A stretch of DNA of 64,000 bases from JAVVEH01 sp032251435 (GCA_032251435.1 JAVVEH010000016.1:1-64000), one strand, 5' to 3'; counted from the first letter of the stretch, positions 26,570-36,288 are shown. A program made the numbers and translations. Notes: generated by a model not told the origin, from the sequence alone.

Positions 26570-28774
26570 TCACTTTGCGCCGCCTCCGGCATGGCCACCG
26601 ACGACGGATTCGTAGGTCGGGCCGACTCGGATTTCGTCAAACTGTCCTTCCCCGCTCAACACCAGCCGGCTGATTTTGCTCTGATCGATGTTGAAGGGAG
26701 CGGCTGGCCGGCCGTGCTTTTCGGGCAACTCGAGGTCGGGGCCGACCAGGTAGGGCACAAAGCTGTCATTTTCACCATTCCTGCCCCAGGTGAGCCTGCC
26801 GACCACCAGGATGGGCGTGTTCGGCCGGGTTCCGGCAATCCGAACCGCCCGCGACTTGCCATCCAGCACCACCGCAGTCTCATACTGACGGCCGCTTGCC
26901 GTGAACCCAACCCCCTCCCGCATGTCCTCGCTGCGCAGCGTGACCATCCCGCCGCCGTTGCGGTTGGTGTATTCCTGGCCGGGGAAAATCGCCTGGCCGG
27001 CGGCAAAGACATAGCTCATCCAGAGGGTGGCGCCATCCGCCAAAAGACCGGCCTTGCGCAGGCTGTCGTCGAGCTCGATGAAACCATCGGCGCTCCAGCG
27101 ATGGGTGCTGCCACGGTTGCCGGTGACAGGCAACGCTCCAAAGCCGAGCCCTCCCGCAAGGGTCGCTGGCACCCTCTCGAGAGCCTTGTCACTCGGGTAG
27201 ATGTAGACACCCTTGGTGCCCAGCGCGCCTCCCTGGCCGACCAGGCTTTGGGGCTCTTCGGCACTCGCAGGGTAGTCGAAGGGCTCATAAACCAGCGCGC
27301 CCCCGGAATCGGCCAGGCCGAGGTTCACGACCAGCGTCGCCGGCGTCGCGCTGCCGGAACTCGGCAGGACGGCATAGGTGACCTTTCCCGTTTTCGGTGC
27401 CTGCATGTCCTCGAAACTTCGGGCGTCGCCCGCGATGTCGTCTGCAAGCACCTTGCCGTCACGCATGACCTGAAACGCATCGTACTTACCCCTGGCTTTC
27501 CAGCTGAGCATCACTCCCTGAAGGCTGCGGTATGCCGAGAGTGCGGTGGCCGATGTGTCGCTTTCGGCACTCAACTTCTGCTTCCCCGAAGCGGGCAGAT
27601 TGAGCACCAGCTCGTAGCGGTTGGCACCGGGAAGCGCGGCGGTGTCGGCGTAGGCCGTCTGCGTGGGATCAAGCGTGACGCCCAGGCTTTTGCCGTTGCG
27701 CAGGATCTCAATGCTCCCGGGCGTCTCCGAGCCAAGCTGCCAGTTGAGCTGGACACCTTCCCGTGTGCCAAAGGCTCTCAGTCGCGATGGCGACTTCGGC
27801 TTGTCGAGTTTCCGCATCTCCGCCGCCATGGCCCGCCCGATGTTCACATAGCTCCGCGCATGTCCGTTCCAGTGGTAGCCCACGCCGTCGGGCGATTTCT
27901 CAGTATAGAACTTGAACGCCATCTTCTTCGGGCCGTAGGGCTTTTCGGTGTCGACGACACCCACGTTGCCGGCAAACTGAGGATATTTCCCGGGGTCGCC
28001 CATGGCGAGCTGCCCCTGCTTGACCAGGCTTTCGGTTTCAATCATGCCGCTGGTGGCGATCACGACCGGAAGGTTCGGCACACCGAGGCCGTGTTCGGGG
28101 CTGCGGATATCCTTGATGAACGCCGCCAGGTTCTCTTCATATTTCGCATCCAGTCCGCCATACTGGTCGTTCCAGCCCTGGTGAAAGCAGAGACCGGCGA
28201 TCTCGAAGCCCTGCCCCTTGTAATCGGGAAAGTATTTCCCGGTATTCTCAGTCACCTCCCTGACAAGCTGAGAAATCCTGTTATAAAAGTAGCCGGGATC
28301 GTCGGGTTCGACAGGTGGAGGATACTTGCCAACGCTGGGAGGTAGAAAGTTATGCCCCAGACTCTTGCCACCCCAGGCGGCCTTGATGAGGAGGACCTGC
28401 CCCTCGCTGACGTCTCCCATCACATGGCCAAAACCAAGTTCCGGACCGATCTGACCGGAAGAAGAGCCGTAGCCGGGCTTCAATGGGCCATGTCTGATCC
28501 CTTGAAAGGGGTGCAAATCGTAGTGGATCCAGACATCCTCGCGTTCCCGCCATGTTCCGTCCGCCGCGACGAGAAACTGGTATTCCTTGTTCGGATCGTT
28601 ATTGACCAAATACCGCAGGGAAGTGGAGCCATCTCCTTCAATCCCCGCTTTGCCCTGCATGTTGGACTGGCCGACCAGTACGTATATCTTGACGGGCGGA
28701 TCCTTCTTCGTCTCCTCGGCAAAGACCATGGCGGTCATCGCAGTTGCCATCAGTAGTAGAATTGCTTGTTTCAT
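26570..28774 (-). CDS. Secreted SASA-family acetylesterase with accessory C-terminal modules
   Basis: Predicted 734-residue protein with a signal peptide (MKQAILLLMATAMTAMVFAEE). The esterase domain has VGQSNMQGK (Ser37), KAAWGGKSL, LCFHQGWNDQYGG and the late His in GVGYHWNGHA. From about residue 320 come two fibronectin-III-like segments (RLRAFGTREGVQLNW, YRSLQGVMLSWKA), then a LamG-like region (VYEPFDYPASAEE) ending QFDEIRVGPTYES. That tail is shared with the DUF6288-like protein at 17873. It lies 14 bp downstream of the large protein at 28789, so they are likely co-transcribed. Probable deacetylation of extracellular glycans; the substrate is not known. Confidence 0.87.
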   Translation of the reverse strand: MKQAILLLMATAMTAMVFAEETKKDPPVKIYVLVGQSNMQGKAGIEGDGSTSLRYLVNNDPNKEYQFLVAADGTWREREDVWIHYDLHPFQGIRHGPLKPGYGSSSGQIGPELGFGHVMGDVSEGQVLLIKAAWGGKSLGHNFLPPSVGKYPPPVEPDDPGYFYNRISQLVREVTENTGKYFPDYKGQGFEIAGLCFHQGWNDQYGGLDAKYEENLAAFIKDIRSPEHGLGVPNLPVVIATSGMIETESLVKQGQLAMGDPGKYPQFAGNVGVVDTEKPYGPKKMAFKFYTEKSPDGVGYHWNGHARSYVNIGRAMAAEMRKLDKPKSPSRLRAFGTREGVQLNWQLGSETPGSIEILRNGKSLGVTLDPTQTAYADTAALPGANRYELVLNLPASGKQKLSAESDTSATALSAYRSLQGVMLSWKARGKYDAFQVMRDGKVLADDIAGDARSFEDMQAPKTGKVTYAVLPSSGSATPATLVVNLGLADSGGALVYEPFDYPASAEEPQSLVGQGGALGTKGVYIYPSDKALERVPATLAGGLGFGALPVTGNRGSTHRWSADGFIELDDSLRKAGLLADGATLWMSYVFAAGQAIFPGQEYTNRNGGGMVTLRSEDMREGVGFTASGRQYETAVVLDGKSRAVRIAGTRPNTPILVVGRLTWGRNGENDSFVPYLVGPDLELPEKHGRPAAPFNIDQSKISRLVLSGEGQFDEIRVGPTYESVVGGHAGGGAK

Positions 28775-28788
28775 TTGGCTTTACTCAT

Positions 28789-31700
28789 TTACTTATTCTC
28801 CCGCATCTCCAACGTCAGGTTGACGCCGCCATTGTAGACACTGGCTCCGCCCTTGAAATAGCGTCCCCAGCGCCAGTTGTGCTTGTAGGTCGCGGCAAGT
28901 GTGTTCGTTCCTTTCCTGAGCAGTTTGACGGCGTGATCGTTCAGCGGAACCGTGATCCGGCTCCCACCGCCCGACTCCGTGATCCTGGCCACCGGGCTGC
29001 CGTTGATGAAGACCTGGATCGCATCCTGACGATAGGCATACTGAGCCAGGCGCAAGGCTCCTACGGCATTCGGGTCGGCGATGTCGAACCGCGCGCGCAA
29101 CACCGCCGTGTGGTTGTCGCGCCAGGAGATGGGCAAGGTCGTTTCTGTCCATGTGCTGTCGTCGAAGCCGGGCTGGTTCCAACCCTCGGGGGCAAGCGAC
29201 AGTGCCTCCAGGGTCTTTATTCGCCACAGGGCTGGATCGCCCCCTTCGCCACCTTCCGCGCGCACCAGAGTTTTCCATCCCGTGCCTTCCTCCTCGGCGT
29301 CCATCTTCGGTTCAGGAAGCTGCAGCGGGAGGGTTTTGAGGTAGGCATCGTAGCGTTTCTTGTCGGCCTGCAGTGCCTGCTTCAAGGCCGGATCACTTAG
29401 TTGCTGGCCGATGGCGGCCAACTCGGCATCGCTTTCCGGCATGACGGCTTTGAGCTGGTCCAGATCCAGACTGGCTTCATAGGGCTTGTTTTCGGCAATC
29501 AGACCTTTGACTTTGGCCAGATCCAGGGCAATGCTTCTCTGGATCAGCGCCGCCGCGTCCCGCAACTGCCGGGCTTTTTTCAGATCCAGTCCGTAGAGTT
29601 CGCCCTTGTCAAGAATGGCTCGCACGGCTTTCTCGCTGGCGGCATAATCGCATTTGAAATAGGCATCGAGGGCGGGGGCCAACGCAGCCGGGGGATTGGG
29701 CGCGAAGACCGACTCGTGGGCTCCCAGTATACGCAAGCGCTCCCGTGGCGCCACATAGGCCAGATACTGACCGGCACCAAAGACGCGGTCCTGCTGGCGA
29801 CTGTGGTCGTGCATGCGGTGGAGTTCCTGGTAGCCCCGATTCCCCTTCATGAAGAACTCGAATTGCTTCCTCCCCGCGACTTTCGCGCCAAGCGGGGTAT
29901 AAAGATTGAGCCAGAAATGGCCGCCATGGGCATACCATGTATTGTTGTAGGTGTGGGTGGCCACCAGAGAGCAGGTGCGGGCCACGGGGCCGTCGCCGCG
30001 AAGGTCAAACAGAATGGCGGCGCCGCCCACGCCGCCGTTGCCTGCGCCAAGGTTGCCTTCGCGGAGTCTTTCCGGATCGGGATTGTTGCCCGTTGTCACG
30101 GGGGTGGCATGGTAGCCGTATCCGATGCTCCCGACCTTCGCGCCATTGTGAAGAAACCACTGGGCGGCCCTTTCATAGCCCACAAAATCGTATTGGACAC
30201 CGGCCTCCCTGGCGAGGTGATACCCGATCGCCGCGGGGACACCGATGGCCGGCATCGTGCCGTATTTCGCCCCTCCATAGAAATTATGACGCCAGCCGCC
30301 GGTCTGTCCGGGCTGCACCTCGGGCCAGGGCCCTTCTTCGTCCAGGGGCCTGATCTGGATGGATGTCAGGCCATCACACTTGTGTCTTAGGTAGGGGAGC
30401 ACCGCTTTGTCACCCGTTGCCAGGTAGTACTCTGATATCAGAAGAATATCCGCGGAAAGGTCCCACGGGCCGCCTTGGGATGCCCTGCCGTCGGGGTCAA
30501 TGGGGGTGTTGAGATCTGTCTTTGCGATCCTGTTGTAGACGTGGCGACGCACGAGCCCCTGGTATTCGGGCGACCCCGCCGCCAGCAGAAACATCGCGTC
30601 CGCATCCGCGAACGCGGGATGTCCGGGAACCACCCCGCCGTATCTGGCCAGGTAGGCCTCGGCGTTGGCCACGATGCGGTCGGTTTTGGGGCAGTTGTAC
30701 GGCGCCGTGACGCTGTAGGTGCCGAGGACCTCGAGCTGCAGCTCGACAGTCATCTTCTTGTCTTTCCGCAGCAGATCGAAGCTGATAAGGCCGTTCGCTT
30801 CCTCTGTAACGGCGTTACTTTTCAGGGGAGATCCGTTCCGCCCGGTCGAATCGGAAAGGCCTGTAGTTGCGTCCTGGTGGGATCGGGGATCCGCGCCCCC
30901 GAAGGGTCGCTTTCCTTTTTCCGCCTCGGTGATGGCATCGGCGATCTGCAGGTAGATGTCTTTGTCGCCGCTCTTGACAAAGGGCTTGCCATTGACGGCG
31001 TAGAGGTAGTCGCCGTGGAGAATCCTGCCGTCGGCCGGGGACCCGGCATAGGCATTGTTGACAAAGAGGTTGGGACCGAAGGGGGTGACCCGTAGTCCGG
31101 TTGGGCCGAGATACTGCCCTCCCGTGCTCCCGGAATCCAGTTTGCCATTGTAGATCACGGGGCCATCGGTCTTCCACTCGGAGATCGGGATGGAGAATTC
31201 CGGCGGCAGGGGTTCGGCGGGATGGCGTATTTTATCGTCAAACGGCTGGTCATCCGTCTTGAAAGGCACGGCTGGCAGGCCCGCGCCATTGGTCAGGCCC
31301 TGGTCGGGCTTTTCGGTCCAATTGTAACGGACATGCGCGATCGTTTCGACGGTGTCGGAGGCAAGACGGATGGTGTCCCCGTCGAGGGTCGCCTCCGCCG
31401 GAGAATAGTCCAGATCGAAGCCGGCGATCTCGAAATGATCCAGTGCGCCCGGCGTGGCCGTGAGGCCATTGGCCGTGCCCGGCTTGAAAAGAACCCGTGC
31501 CTCCGATCCATTTGTCTCGACGCGTTCAAATACAGGGCCCGTGGGTACAGCGCCTTCTTTTTTGTACACCGCCCCCGTGAGCCAGGTCAGGCAACGCTCG
31601 CCAAGCAGCGCCTCATCGGTGGGCTGTGCGCTGAAGGGGACGTGTTCGGTGCCCGGGGGAATCAGGTCCACCCTTGTCTCCTTTTCAGCCGTTTGCCGCT

Positions 31701-32922
31701 GCAGCTCGCGGACTTCGCAGTGGTGGATGCCCATGGTGACCAGATCCGAGCCCGGCGGGGTGATCAGGCCGACAGGCAGCGATTCGTCGCCAAAGGTTTT
31801 TCGCCACTCCCGCGGCAGACGGGGAATCGTCAGGGGTTCCAGATAGAGGCACCATTTGCGGATATCGTAGCTGTCTTCATAGGCCTGCCCCAGATGGGGG
31901 CGACTGGTGATCTTGCCTTCCCGTTGCAACTTCGCGTAAAGATAATAGGGGTAGTCGTTGCCAAGCTGTAGCAGCAGCCCCTTCAGTGCCAACCCCCGCA
32001 TGGGGTGCAGGACGGCATTGTGGCCCGCTGCGGGGTGCCTTGCGTCTTCCAGGGCCGGGCTCCGGGGATACCCCCGTCTGGCATCCTTCTTTTTTTGGTC
32101 CTCGGAAGGATTCTCATAGGCGGTCCTGGCAGCCGCCATCATCTCGATCATCGTGTCGACCTGCCCCGCCTTTTCCCCGAATATCTCTTTGGTCTCCAGC
32201 AAAGCGTCTTTGCTCAGCCAGGCAATGGGAAAGTGATAGCCCAGGTTCAGATCGATAATGCCGACAGGCACATCAGTTGTCTTGACGAGATCTTTGGCCG
32301 CGTAGAATGCGGCGGCACTCATTTTCAGGGCGATAGTCTTGTCGATCGCCGTCCAGCCACGGGTCGCGTCCGGCGCCAGATCCGGTTGCGGTTCGTAGGC
32401 AGGGAGTGCCCTGATCATCATCACCCGCGCCGATGGGACATCAGCCGCAGCCTTCCTGCCGACCTCGTCCCGCCCCAGGCTGACATCGATGCTCGTCTGC
32501 CGCGCAAACAGGAATACGTCGCCGACGACGACGTCTTTCAACACCACCGGATTCCTGACACCTGACACCTGACACCTGAGTTCAGCTCCTGCTGAGCTGG
32601 CCGGCATGGGATCCAGCGTGACCGACCACTCACCATTCTCGTCAGCCTTTGTCTTTTTCGTCTGCGCGGCCTGCCCCGAGCCCTGTCGAGGGGCCTGCCC
32701 CGAGCCCTGTCGAGGGGCCTGCCCCGAGCCCTGTCGAGGGGCAAACGTGATCGTTACATCCGTCCCCTCGTCGGCGAACCCGCGAATCACCACCGGCTTC
32801 CCGCGCTGCAGGACCATGTTGTCGCTGTAGTGGCGCGAGAATCTGACCCCACCCCCCCGAGCGGGCAACCCCATGACAATGAATACGAATAGTAGCAGGG
32901 CATAGTGAAATCGGTGAATCAC
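28789..32922 (-). CDS. Secreted fusion of degenerate SASA-like and DUF6288-like domains
   Basis: Predicted 1,377-residue protein. I place the start at GTG 32920-32922, which opens a signal peptide (IHRFHYALLLFVFIVMGLPARG) after AGAGGAAC; a longer frame to 33033 from a TTG lacks one. The N-terminal part has the sialate O-acetylesterase layout (RHYSDNMVLQRGKPVVIRG, LDPMPASSAG), but the nucleophile motif reads FLFARQTSID instead of GQSNM, so the esterase is probably inactive. A PDZ-like part (NNAYAGSPADGRILHGDYL) follows, then the DUF6288-like domain (LEVLGTYSVTAPYNCPKT), a helical toroid region, and a C-terminal beta domain (LRARFDIADPNAVGALRL). Three APRQGSGQ repeats interrupt the first domain. 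Confidence 0.82.
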   Translation of the reverse strand: MIHRFHYALLLFVFIVMGLPARGGGVRFSRHYSDNMVLQRGKPVVIRGFADEGTDVTITFAPRQGSGQAPRQGSGQAPRQGSGQAAQTKKTKADENGEWSVTLDPMPASSAGAELRCQVSGVRNPVVLKDVVVGDVFLFARQTSIDVSLGRDEVGRKAAADVPSARVMMIRALPAYEPQPDLAPDATRGWTAIDKTIALKMSAAAFYAAKDLVKTTDVPVGIIDLNLGYHFPIAWLSKDALLETKEIFGEKAGQVDTMIEMMAAARTAYENPSEDQKKKDARRGYPRSPALEDARHPAAGHNAVLHPMRGLALKGLLLQLGNDYPYYLYAKLQREGKITSRPHLGQAYEDSYDIRKWCLYLEPLTIPRLPREWRKTFGDESLPVGLITPPGSDLVTMGIHHCEVRELQRQTAEKETRVDLIPPGTEHVPFSAQPTDEALLGERCLTWLTGAVYKKEGAVPTGPVFERVETNGSEARVLFKPGTANGLTATPGALDHFEIAGFDLDYSPAEATLDGDTIRLASDTVETIAHVRYNWTEKPDQGLTNGAGLPAVPFKTDDQPFDDKIRHPAEPLPPEFSIPISEWKTDGPVIYNGKLDSGSTGGQYLGPTGLRVTPFGPNLFVNNAYAGSPADGRILHGDYLYAVNGKPFVKSGDKDIYLQIADAITEAEKGKRPFGGADPRSHQDATTGLSDSTGRNGSPLKSNAVTEEANGLISFDLLRKDKKMTVELQLEVLGTYSVTAPYNCPKTDRIVANAEAYLARYGGVVPGHPAFADADAMFLLAAGSPEYQGLVRRHVYNRIAKTDLNTPIDPDGRASQGGPWDLSADILLISEYYLATGDKAVLPYLRHKCDGLTSIQIRPLDEEGPWPEVQPGQTGGWRHNFYGGAKYGTMPAIGVPAAIGYHLAREAGVQYDFVGYERAAQWFLHNGAKVGSIGYGYHATPVTTGNNPDPERLREGNLGAGNGGVGGAAILFDLRGDGPVARTCSLVATHTYNNTWYAHGGHFWLNLYTPLGAKVAGRKQFEFFMKGNRGYQELHRMHDHSRQQDRVFGAGQYLAYVAPRERLRILGAHESVFAPNPPAALAPALDAYFKCDYAASEKAVRAILDKGELYGLDLKKARQLRDAAALIQRSIALDLAKVKGLIAENKPYEASLDLDQLKAVMPESDAELAAIGQQLSDPALKQALQADKKRYDAYLKTLPLQLPEPKMDAEEEGTGWKTLVRAEGGEGGDPALWRIKTLEALSLAPEGWNQPGFDDSTWTETTLPISWRDNHTAVLRARFDIADPNAVGALRLAQYAYRQDAIQVFINGSPVARITESGGGSRITVPLNDHAVKLLRKGTNTLAATYKHNWRWGRYFKGGASVYNGGVNLTLEMRENK
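32669..32740. repeat. Three tandem 24-bp repeats inside the SASA/DUF6288 gene
   Basis: Three perfect 24-base units, each containing CCCCGAGCCCTGTCGAGGGG, itself nearly palindromic, lie at 32669-32692, 32693-32716 and 32717-32740. On the coding (minus) strand they add three in-frame copies of APRQGSGQ to a surface loop of the esterase-like domain. Similar CCTGTCGAGGG elements are dispersed repeats in many genomes. Confidence 0.9.
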
Positions 32923-33325
32923 GAGCGGCGGTTCCTCTGTTTTGGTTTGACACAAACGCAATACACTTACTATGGCGCGCCTTTCATAAAAAGATGGTGG
33001 GCTCTGTGTCAAATATGCATATTTTTGGTTCAATCTCGCTGCATATGTTCTTTATCGCCGCACGTAATCGATTCTTATCCACTGTCTTTGCTTTTCTTTT
33101 TTAGAAAAGTACGCACTTGCCGGATGAACCTTTTTTTATTCCGCCGGGCGATGCCCGGGGAAAACACAGCGAGGGCGATGCCCGCAACCCAAACGTGGAT
33201 CGTTGGTTGCGGATCGTAAGTCGGATTTTTCTTGTTTAAAAACAAGGTTTAGGTTTATTTCGCACGAGTCTTTCAGCTCCCTGCACAAGTCAGGAATTAT
33301 GCAATTACGGAATTGAATTCCTTTA
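32923..33325. promoter_or_regulatory. Upstream region of the minus-strand secreted-protein cluster
   Basis: This 403-base gap precedes the large fusion gene on the minus strand and a broken gene on the plus strand. It is AT-rich near 32990-33120 and holds short palindromes such as CCGGGCGATGCCCGG near 33147. A promoter for the minus-strand cluster is expected here, but I cannot identify clear boxes. No gene is supported. Confidence 0.3.
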
Positions 33326-34020
33326 TTACATAGATATGTCGAAAGAGATGTCCGCCAGTTGATTCAGTTGAAAGATATTTCTTTATTTGAGAAACTGTTG
33401 AAGCTTCTGGCCGGAAGAATCGGGCAGCTGATGGACTACAGCTCCTTGGCCAATGATGTGGGCGTGGATGCGAAAACGATTCAAAGTTGGATTTCAATTC
33501 TGGAGGCTTCATTTATCCTCTTCAAACTCCCTCCCCATTTTGAAAATTTTGGCAAACGGACGATCAAGGCGCCAAAATACTATTTCACTGAAATCGGCCT
33601 GCTTTGTTTTCTTCTGGGCATCCGGAAACCCGAACAAATTCGAAGAGATCCACTCGTGGGCAATATCGTTGAAAATCTGGTTGTTGTCGAGTGCCTAAAA
33701 GCCAGGTACAACCAAGGGGCTATGCCGGATCTTTATTTTTCCGTGACACGAATGGAAATGAGGTCGATCTTATGTTTCAGGACGGCAGGGAGTTGGTGCC
33801 TGTTGAAATAAAATCCGCCAGCACATTTTCGTTTTCTCAGCTCAAGGGATTGGATCGGTTTAAGAAAACGTCGAATGCGGTAAGGAAATCCTTTCTTGTT
33901 TACAATGGAGAGAACAGGAAGCTGAGTGACAATACGACGGTCATTAATTTTACGAGTGTCAACAGTATTTTTGATGAGAATGAATCGTTTCCACAGCCAT
34001 CTCATAGGACGGCGGAATAA
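33326..34020 (+). pseudogene. Remnant of an AAA ATPase, DUF4143 half, with frameshift
   Basis: Only the C-terminal half of an AAA_14/DUF4143 protein survives. It begins at HRYVERDVRQLIQLKDIS, a landmark of the domain boundary, and continues FEKLLKLLAGRIGQLMDYSSLANDVGV and KYYFTEIGLLCFLLGI. The P-loop half is absent and replaced by unrelated sequence. At 33736-33740 a run of five Ts breaks the frame: the sequence before it reads MPDLYF, and after it the next frame reads RDTNGNEVDLMFQDGRELVPVEIKS. One more T would restore it. Because the 5' half is gone, it is a pseudogene whether or not the shift is real. Confidence 0.8.
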
Positions 34021-34022
34021 AA

Positions 34023-34050
34023 GGGGCGGGGGCGTTTTCCGCCCCCGCCC
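34023..34050 (-). terminator. Strong hairpin terminator after the first PEP-CTERM gene
   Basis: GGGCGGGGGCG (34024-34034) and CGCCCCCGCCC (34040-34050) form an 11-bp stem with a five-base loop. Read on the minus strand, CCCCTTTTATT follows the stem, as expected for factor-independent termination of the PEP-CTERM gene that ends at 34208. It may also act on the converging plus-strand remnant. Confidence 0.75.
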
Positions 34051-34207
34051 ACATGGACAATGCGGTGCTTTAACCCGCGCGGGCTATTTTCTCCGCCGGC
34101 CCTGGCGCGCCATAGCGACCCAGCGGGGTCATCTTCTTTTCCCGCTCCGAACATGATGCGACTGATCCGTTAGCCAATGACCTATCCAGTCTCATAAGAG
34201 CTCCCTA

Positions 34208-35611
34208 TCAAGCGGAGCGACTGCGGCGGCGCAGGGTCAGACCCGCCAGGCCTAGGCCGGCGAGGATTGCGGTCGAGGGTTCGGGGATGTAGGTGAATCC
34301 GGCGATTTCAATAGCCGTGCCGGTGGCCGTGATGGTCAGTCCCGACAAGTCAAACTTCGAGCCGTTAACAGGGGTGAGCACTGTGAAGTAACCTGCGACG
34401 TTACCTGCGAGGGGGTTGCCCAGGCTGTCCTCCAATGTGGTGTATTGAAACAGGCCGAAGGTATCCGTCGCCGCGATCTCCGGGAAACCCAGAGGCAGGA
34501 TATTGAGATTGACGGTTCCGCCGTTGGGAAGGACCAGGGTGCCGTTCACATCGATCAAGTCGGCGCTGGAGGCGCTGGCAAATTCCCAGTCGTAGGTGGA
34601 GCCGTCGGCGAACGTTGCCGGGCCGGCGTCAACCGTGATCTCGCCAATGCTGCTGCCGGGAGCGACTTTTCCATCTACCGTCAGAGCGCCCGTTATTGTG
34701 CCATTGCCGTTCAGGATGCCTTCGGGGCCGATGGTGAGACCGGTAGCCACGGTCAGGTTTGAATCCACGACCAAAGTGCTCGACTGGGTTTCACCGACGG
34801 TTACCGAGTTGGACGTGAATGGGGCGCCGACCGTAACCACGCTGCCAGCCGTGTCGATGACCATGTTCCTGTCGGTTGCCAAAGGGCCGCTCCAGTTCTC
34901 ATCGGTCCACACGCCGCTGCCACCACCCCAAACAAGTGGCGGGATCTCAGTTACGACAACGCCTGTAAAATAACTACTGGTATCTGTCCATGTGATGGTC
35001 TCATAATCGCCCGCATCGGCAAAATTCATTTCAAATACGAAATGTTCAGCTCTAGCACTACCACCGTTCCGAACCGGCTGGGTGAATTGGGCCATCGTGA
35101 CATCCCCTAGAATGCCGTCAGTATCCGTCATTGTGGCATTGACATCGATAGCACTGGCCCAATAGCCCATGATGATCCAGGCAGTCCCGGCTGACAGCGT
35201 GCTGATGTTGAGAGATCCACCGTGCGGGGAACCATTGTCACCCCCTGTAACGATGGCAGGATCGACACTGGGATCCATAGCTTCCGTCCAGAGGTTGAGT
35301 TGGCCGCGGGTCCCAGCGTTGTTGAAGGCGATTTCATTAACCACGCTGGCAGCACCTTTATAGTCGCCATCGATGAATTCGTAGTCAACGACGGTGCCGG
35401 TCAGGTCAGCGACCAAAGCCCCAGACTCATCCTTCAAAAACGCATTGGAATTGTTCATGGAAGCGCTCCATGCTGCTAAGGTATTTCCGTCGTCGACAAA
35501 AGTTGATGAGTCGACACTAATTGTCGCGGCATGGGTTGAAGTTGATGTAATTGCGGCAAAAAGCACTGCGACGAGAAAAAACAAGCTGTGTTTGGCGGTA
35601 GACAGATTCAT
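34208..35611 (-). CDS. PEP-CTERM sorting domain protein
   Basis: Predicted 467-residue exported protein. MNLSTAKHSLFFLVAVLFAAITSTSTHA is the signal peptide, and the C-terminus IPEPSTAILAGLGLAGLTLRRRSR has the PEP motif, hydrophobic helix and Arg cluster recognised by exosortase. The body is beta-rich with an autotransporter-like segment (WGGGSGVWTDENWSG, TIGPEGILNGNGTITGALTV, APGSSIGEITV). No exosortase is in the window. The ATG at 35609-35611 has AAGGA upstream. A second in-frame ATG pair at 35681-35686, with a very good AAAGGAGACA site, would add 25 residues; the paralogue at 36357 has the same double arrangement. Likely an exopolysaccharide-associated or surface protein. Confidence 0.88.
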   Translation of the reverse strand: MNLSTAKHSLFFLVAVLFAAITSTSTHAATISVDSSTFVDDGNTLAAWSASMNNSNAFLKDESGALVADLTGTVVDYEFIDGDYKGAASVVNEIAFNNAGTRGQLNLWTEAMDPSVDPAIVTGGDNGSPHGGSLNISTLSAGTAWIIMGYWASAIDVNATMTDTDGILGDVTMAQFTQPVRNGGSARAEHFVFEMNFADAGDYETITWTDTSSYFTGVVVTEIPPLVWGGGSGVWTDENWSGPLATDRNMVIDTAGSVVTVGAPFTSNSVTVGETQSSTLVVDSNLTVATGLTIGPEGILNGNGTITGALTVDGKVAPGSSIGEITVDAGPATFADGSTYDWEFASASSADLIDVNGTLVLPNGGTVNLNILPLGFPEIAATDTFGLFQYTTLEDSLGNPLAGNVAGYFTVLTPVNGSKFDLSGLTITATGTAIEIAGFTYIPEPSTAILAGLGLAGLTLRRRSRSA

Positions 35612-35686
35612 AATGGATTCCTTTCTTTCGACTCCGTTTTTCTGGGTTGCGCAATTCACGGTCATTGTGCTTATGAAGCTCATCAT

Positions 35687-35834
35687 TTGTCTCCTTTGGC
35701 TGTGGATCGTGTGCGTTTGTGTGCGGATCCTGGGTTGTATCGCTTGTGACTAAGTTAACACAAGTTATCCTGCCAAACATCCAATGCCAACACAGATTTG
35801 TTCCAAGTGTGTCACAGATTTGTGTCAGACTTGG
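35687..35834 (-). promoter_or_regulatory. Promoter/operator region of the first PEP-CTERM gene
   Basis: Blocks here recur in the same order upstream of the paralogue at 39735-39887. On the plus strand they are TGTCTCCTTTGGCTGTGGAT, TCCTGGGTTGTATCG, and TGTCACAGATTTGTGTCAGA (from 35810). The last contains an imperfect inverted repeat, TGACACA / TGTGACA on the coding strand, and looks like an operator. Conservation between paralogues whose spacers differ suggests a shared regulator. Confidence 0.55.
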
Positions 35835-35871
35835 GTCGAAGAGGGGAGAAAAAGGGGGGAGAGGGGGGGGA

Positions 35872-36288
35872 TTGTCGGTGTACCGACTTCAGTCGGCTCT
35901 TTATTGGGCGGGCAGCCGCCCGCCATTCCGGCATTGGCGTAAACTTAAACGAAAACGCATTGGTGGCGAATGTCTTATGACTGATCCGCAGGATCTCTGG
36001 AGTGTCGGTCGCCTGCGACCGCTTTCAATTTTCGGGGCCCGCCCCGAATGGCTGCTCCGCCTACGGCGTGAGCAGCCTGATCTTCCTTATCGCGACGCGG
36101 AAGAGAGTCCGGGCAGGCCCGGACAATGAAAAGCTGTGGCAGGCCACAGGCACTCCAAAATGCTTCGCACAGTATCTCATCACCTTTCCCGGCAACATGT
36201 TGCGCTTAAGTTTACGCCAATGTGCTCATGCGGGAAGAAGGTACACCCACGAAGAGCCGACTAAAGTCGGTACACCAACGGGGGAAAA
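35872..36288. repeat. Palindromic repeats and gene-free sequence between PEP-CTERM genes
   Basis: GGTGTACCGACTTCAGTCGG begins near 35878, a GC-rich hairpin GGGCGGGCAGCCGCCCGCC lies near 35917, and another repeat copy, GCCGACTAAAGTCGGTACAC, lies near 36256. A homopurine tract, GAGGGGGGGG, stands just before the first repeat and recurs before the copy at 39915. Between them only short unconvincing frames are present. Confidence 0.65.

Noticed and set aside
26471..28345. 624-residue plus-strand open frame opposite the SASA esterase gene
   Set aside because: It is antisense to a gene with clear catalytic motifs and signal peptide, shows no family pattern, and long opposite frames are common in GC-rich genes.
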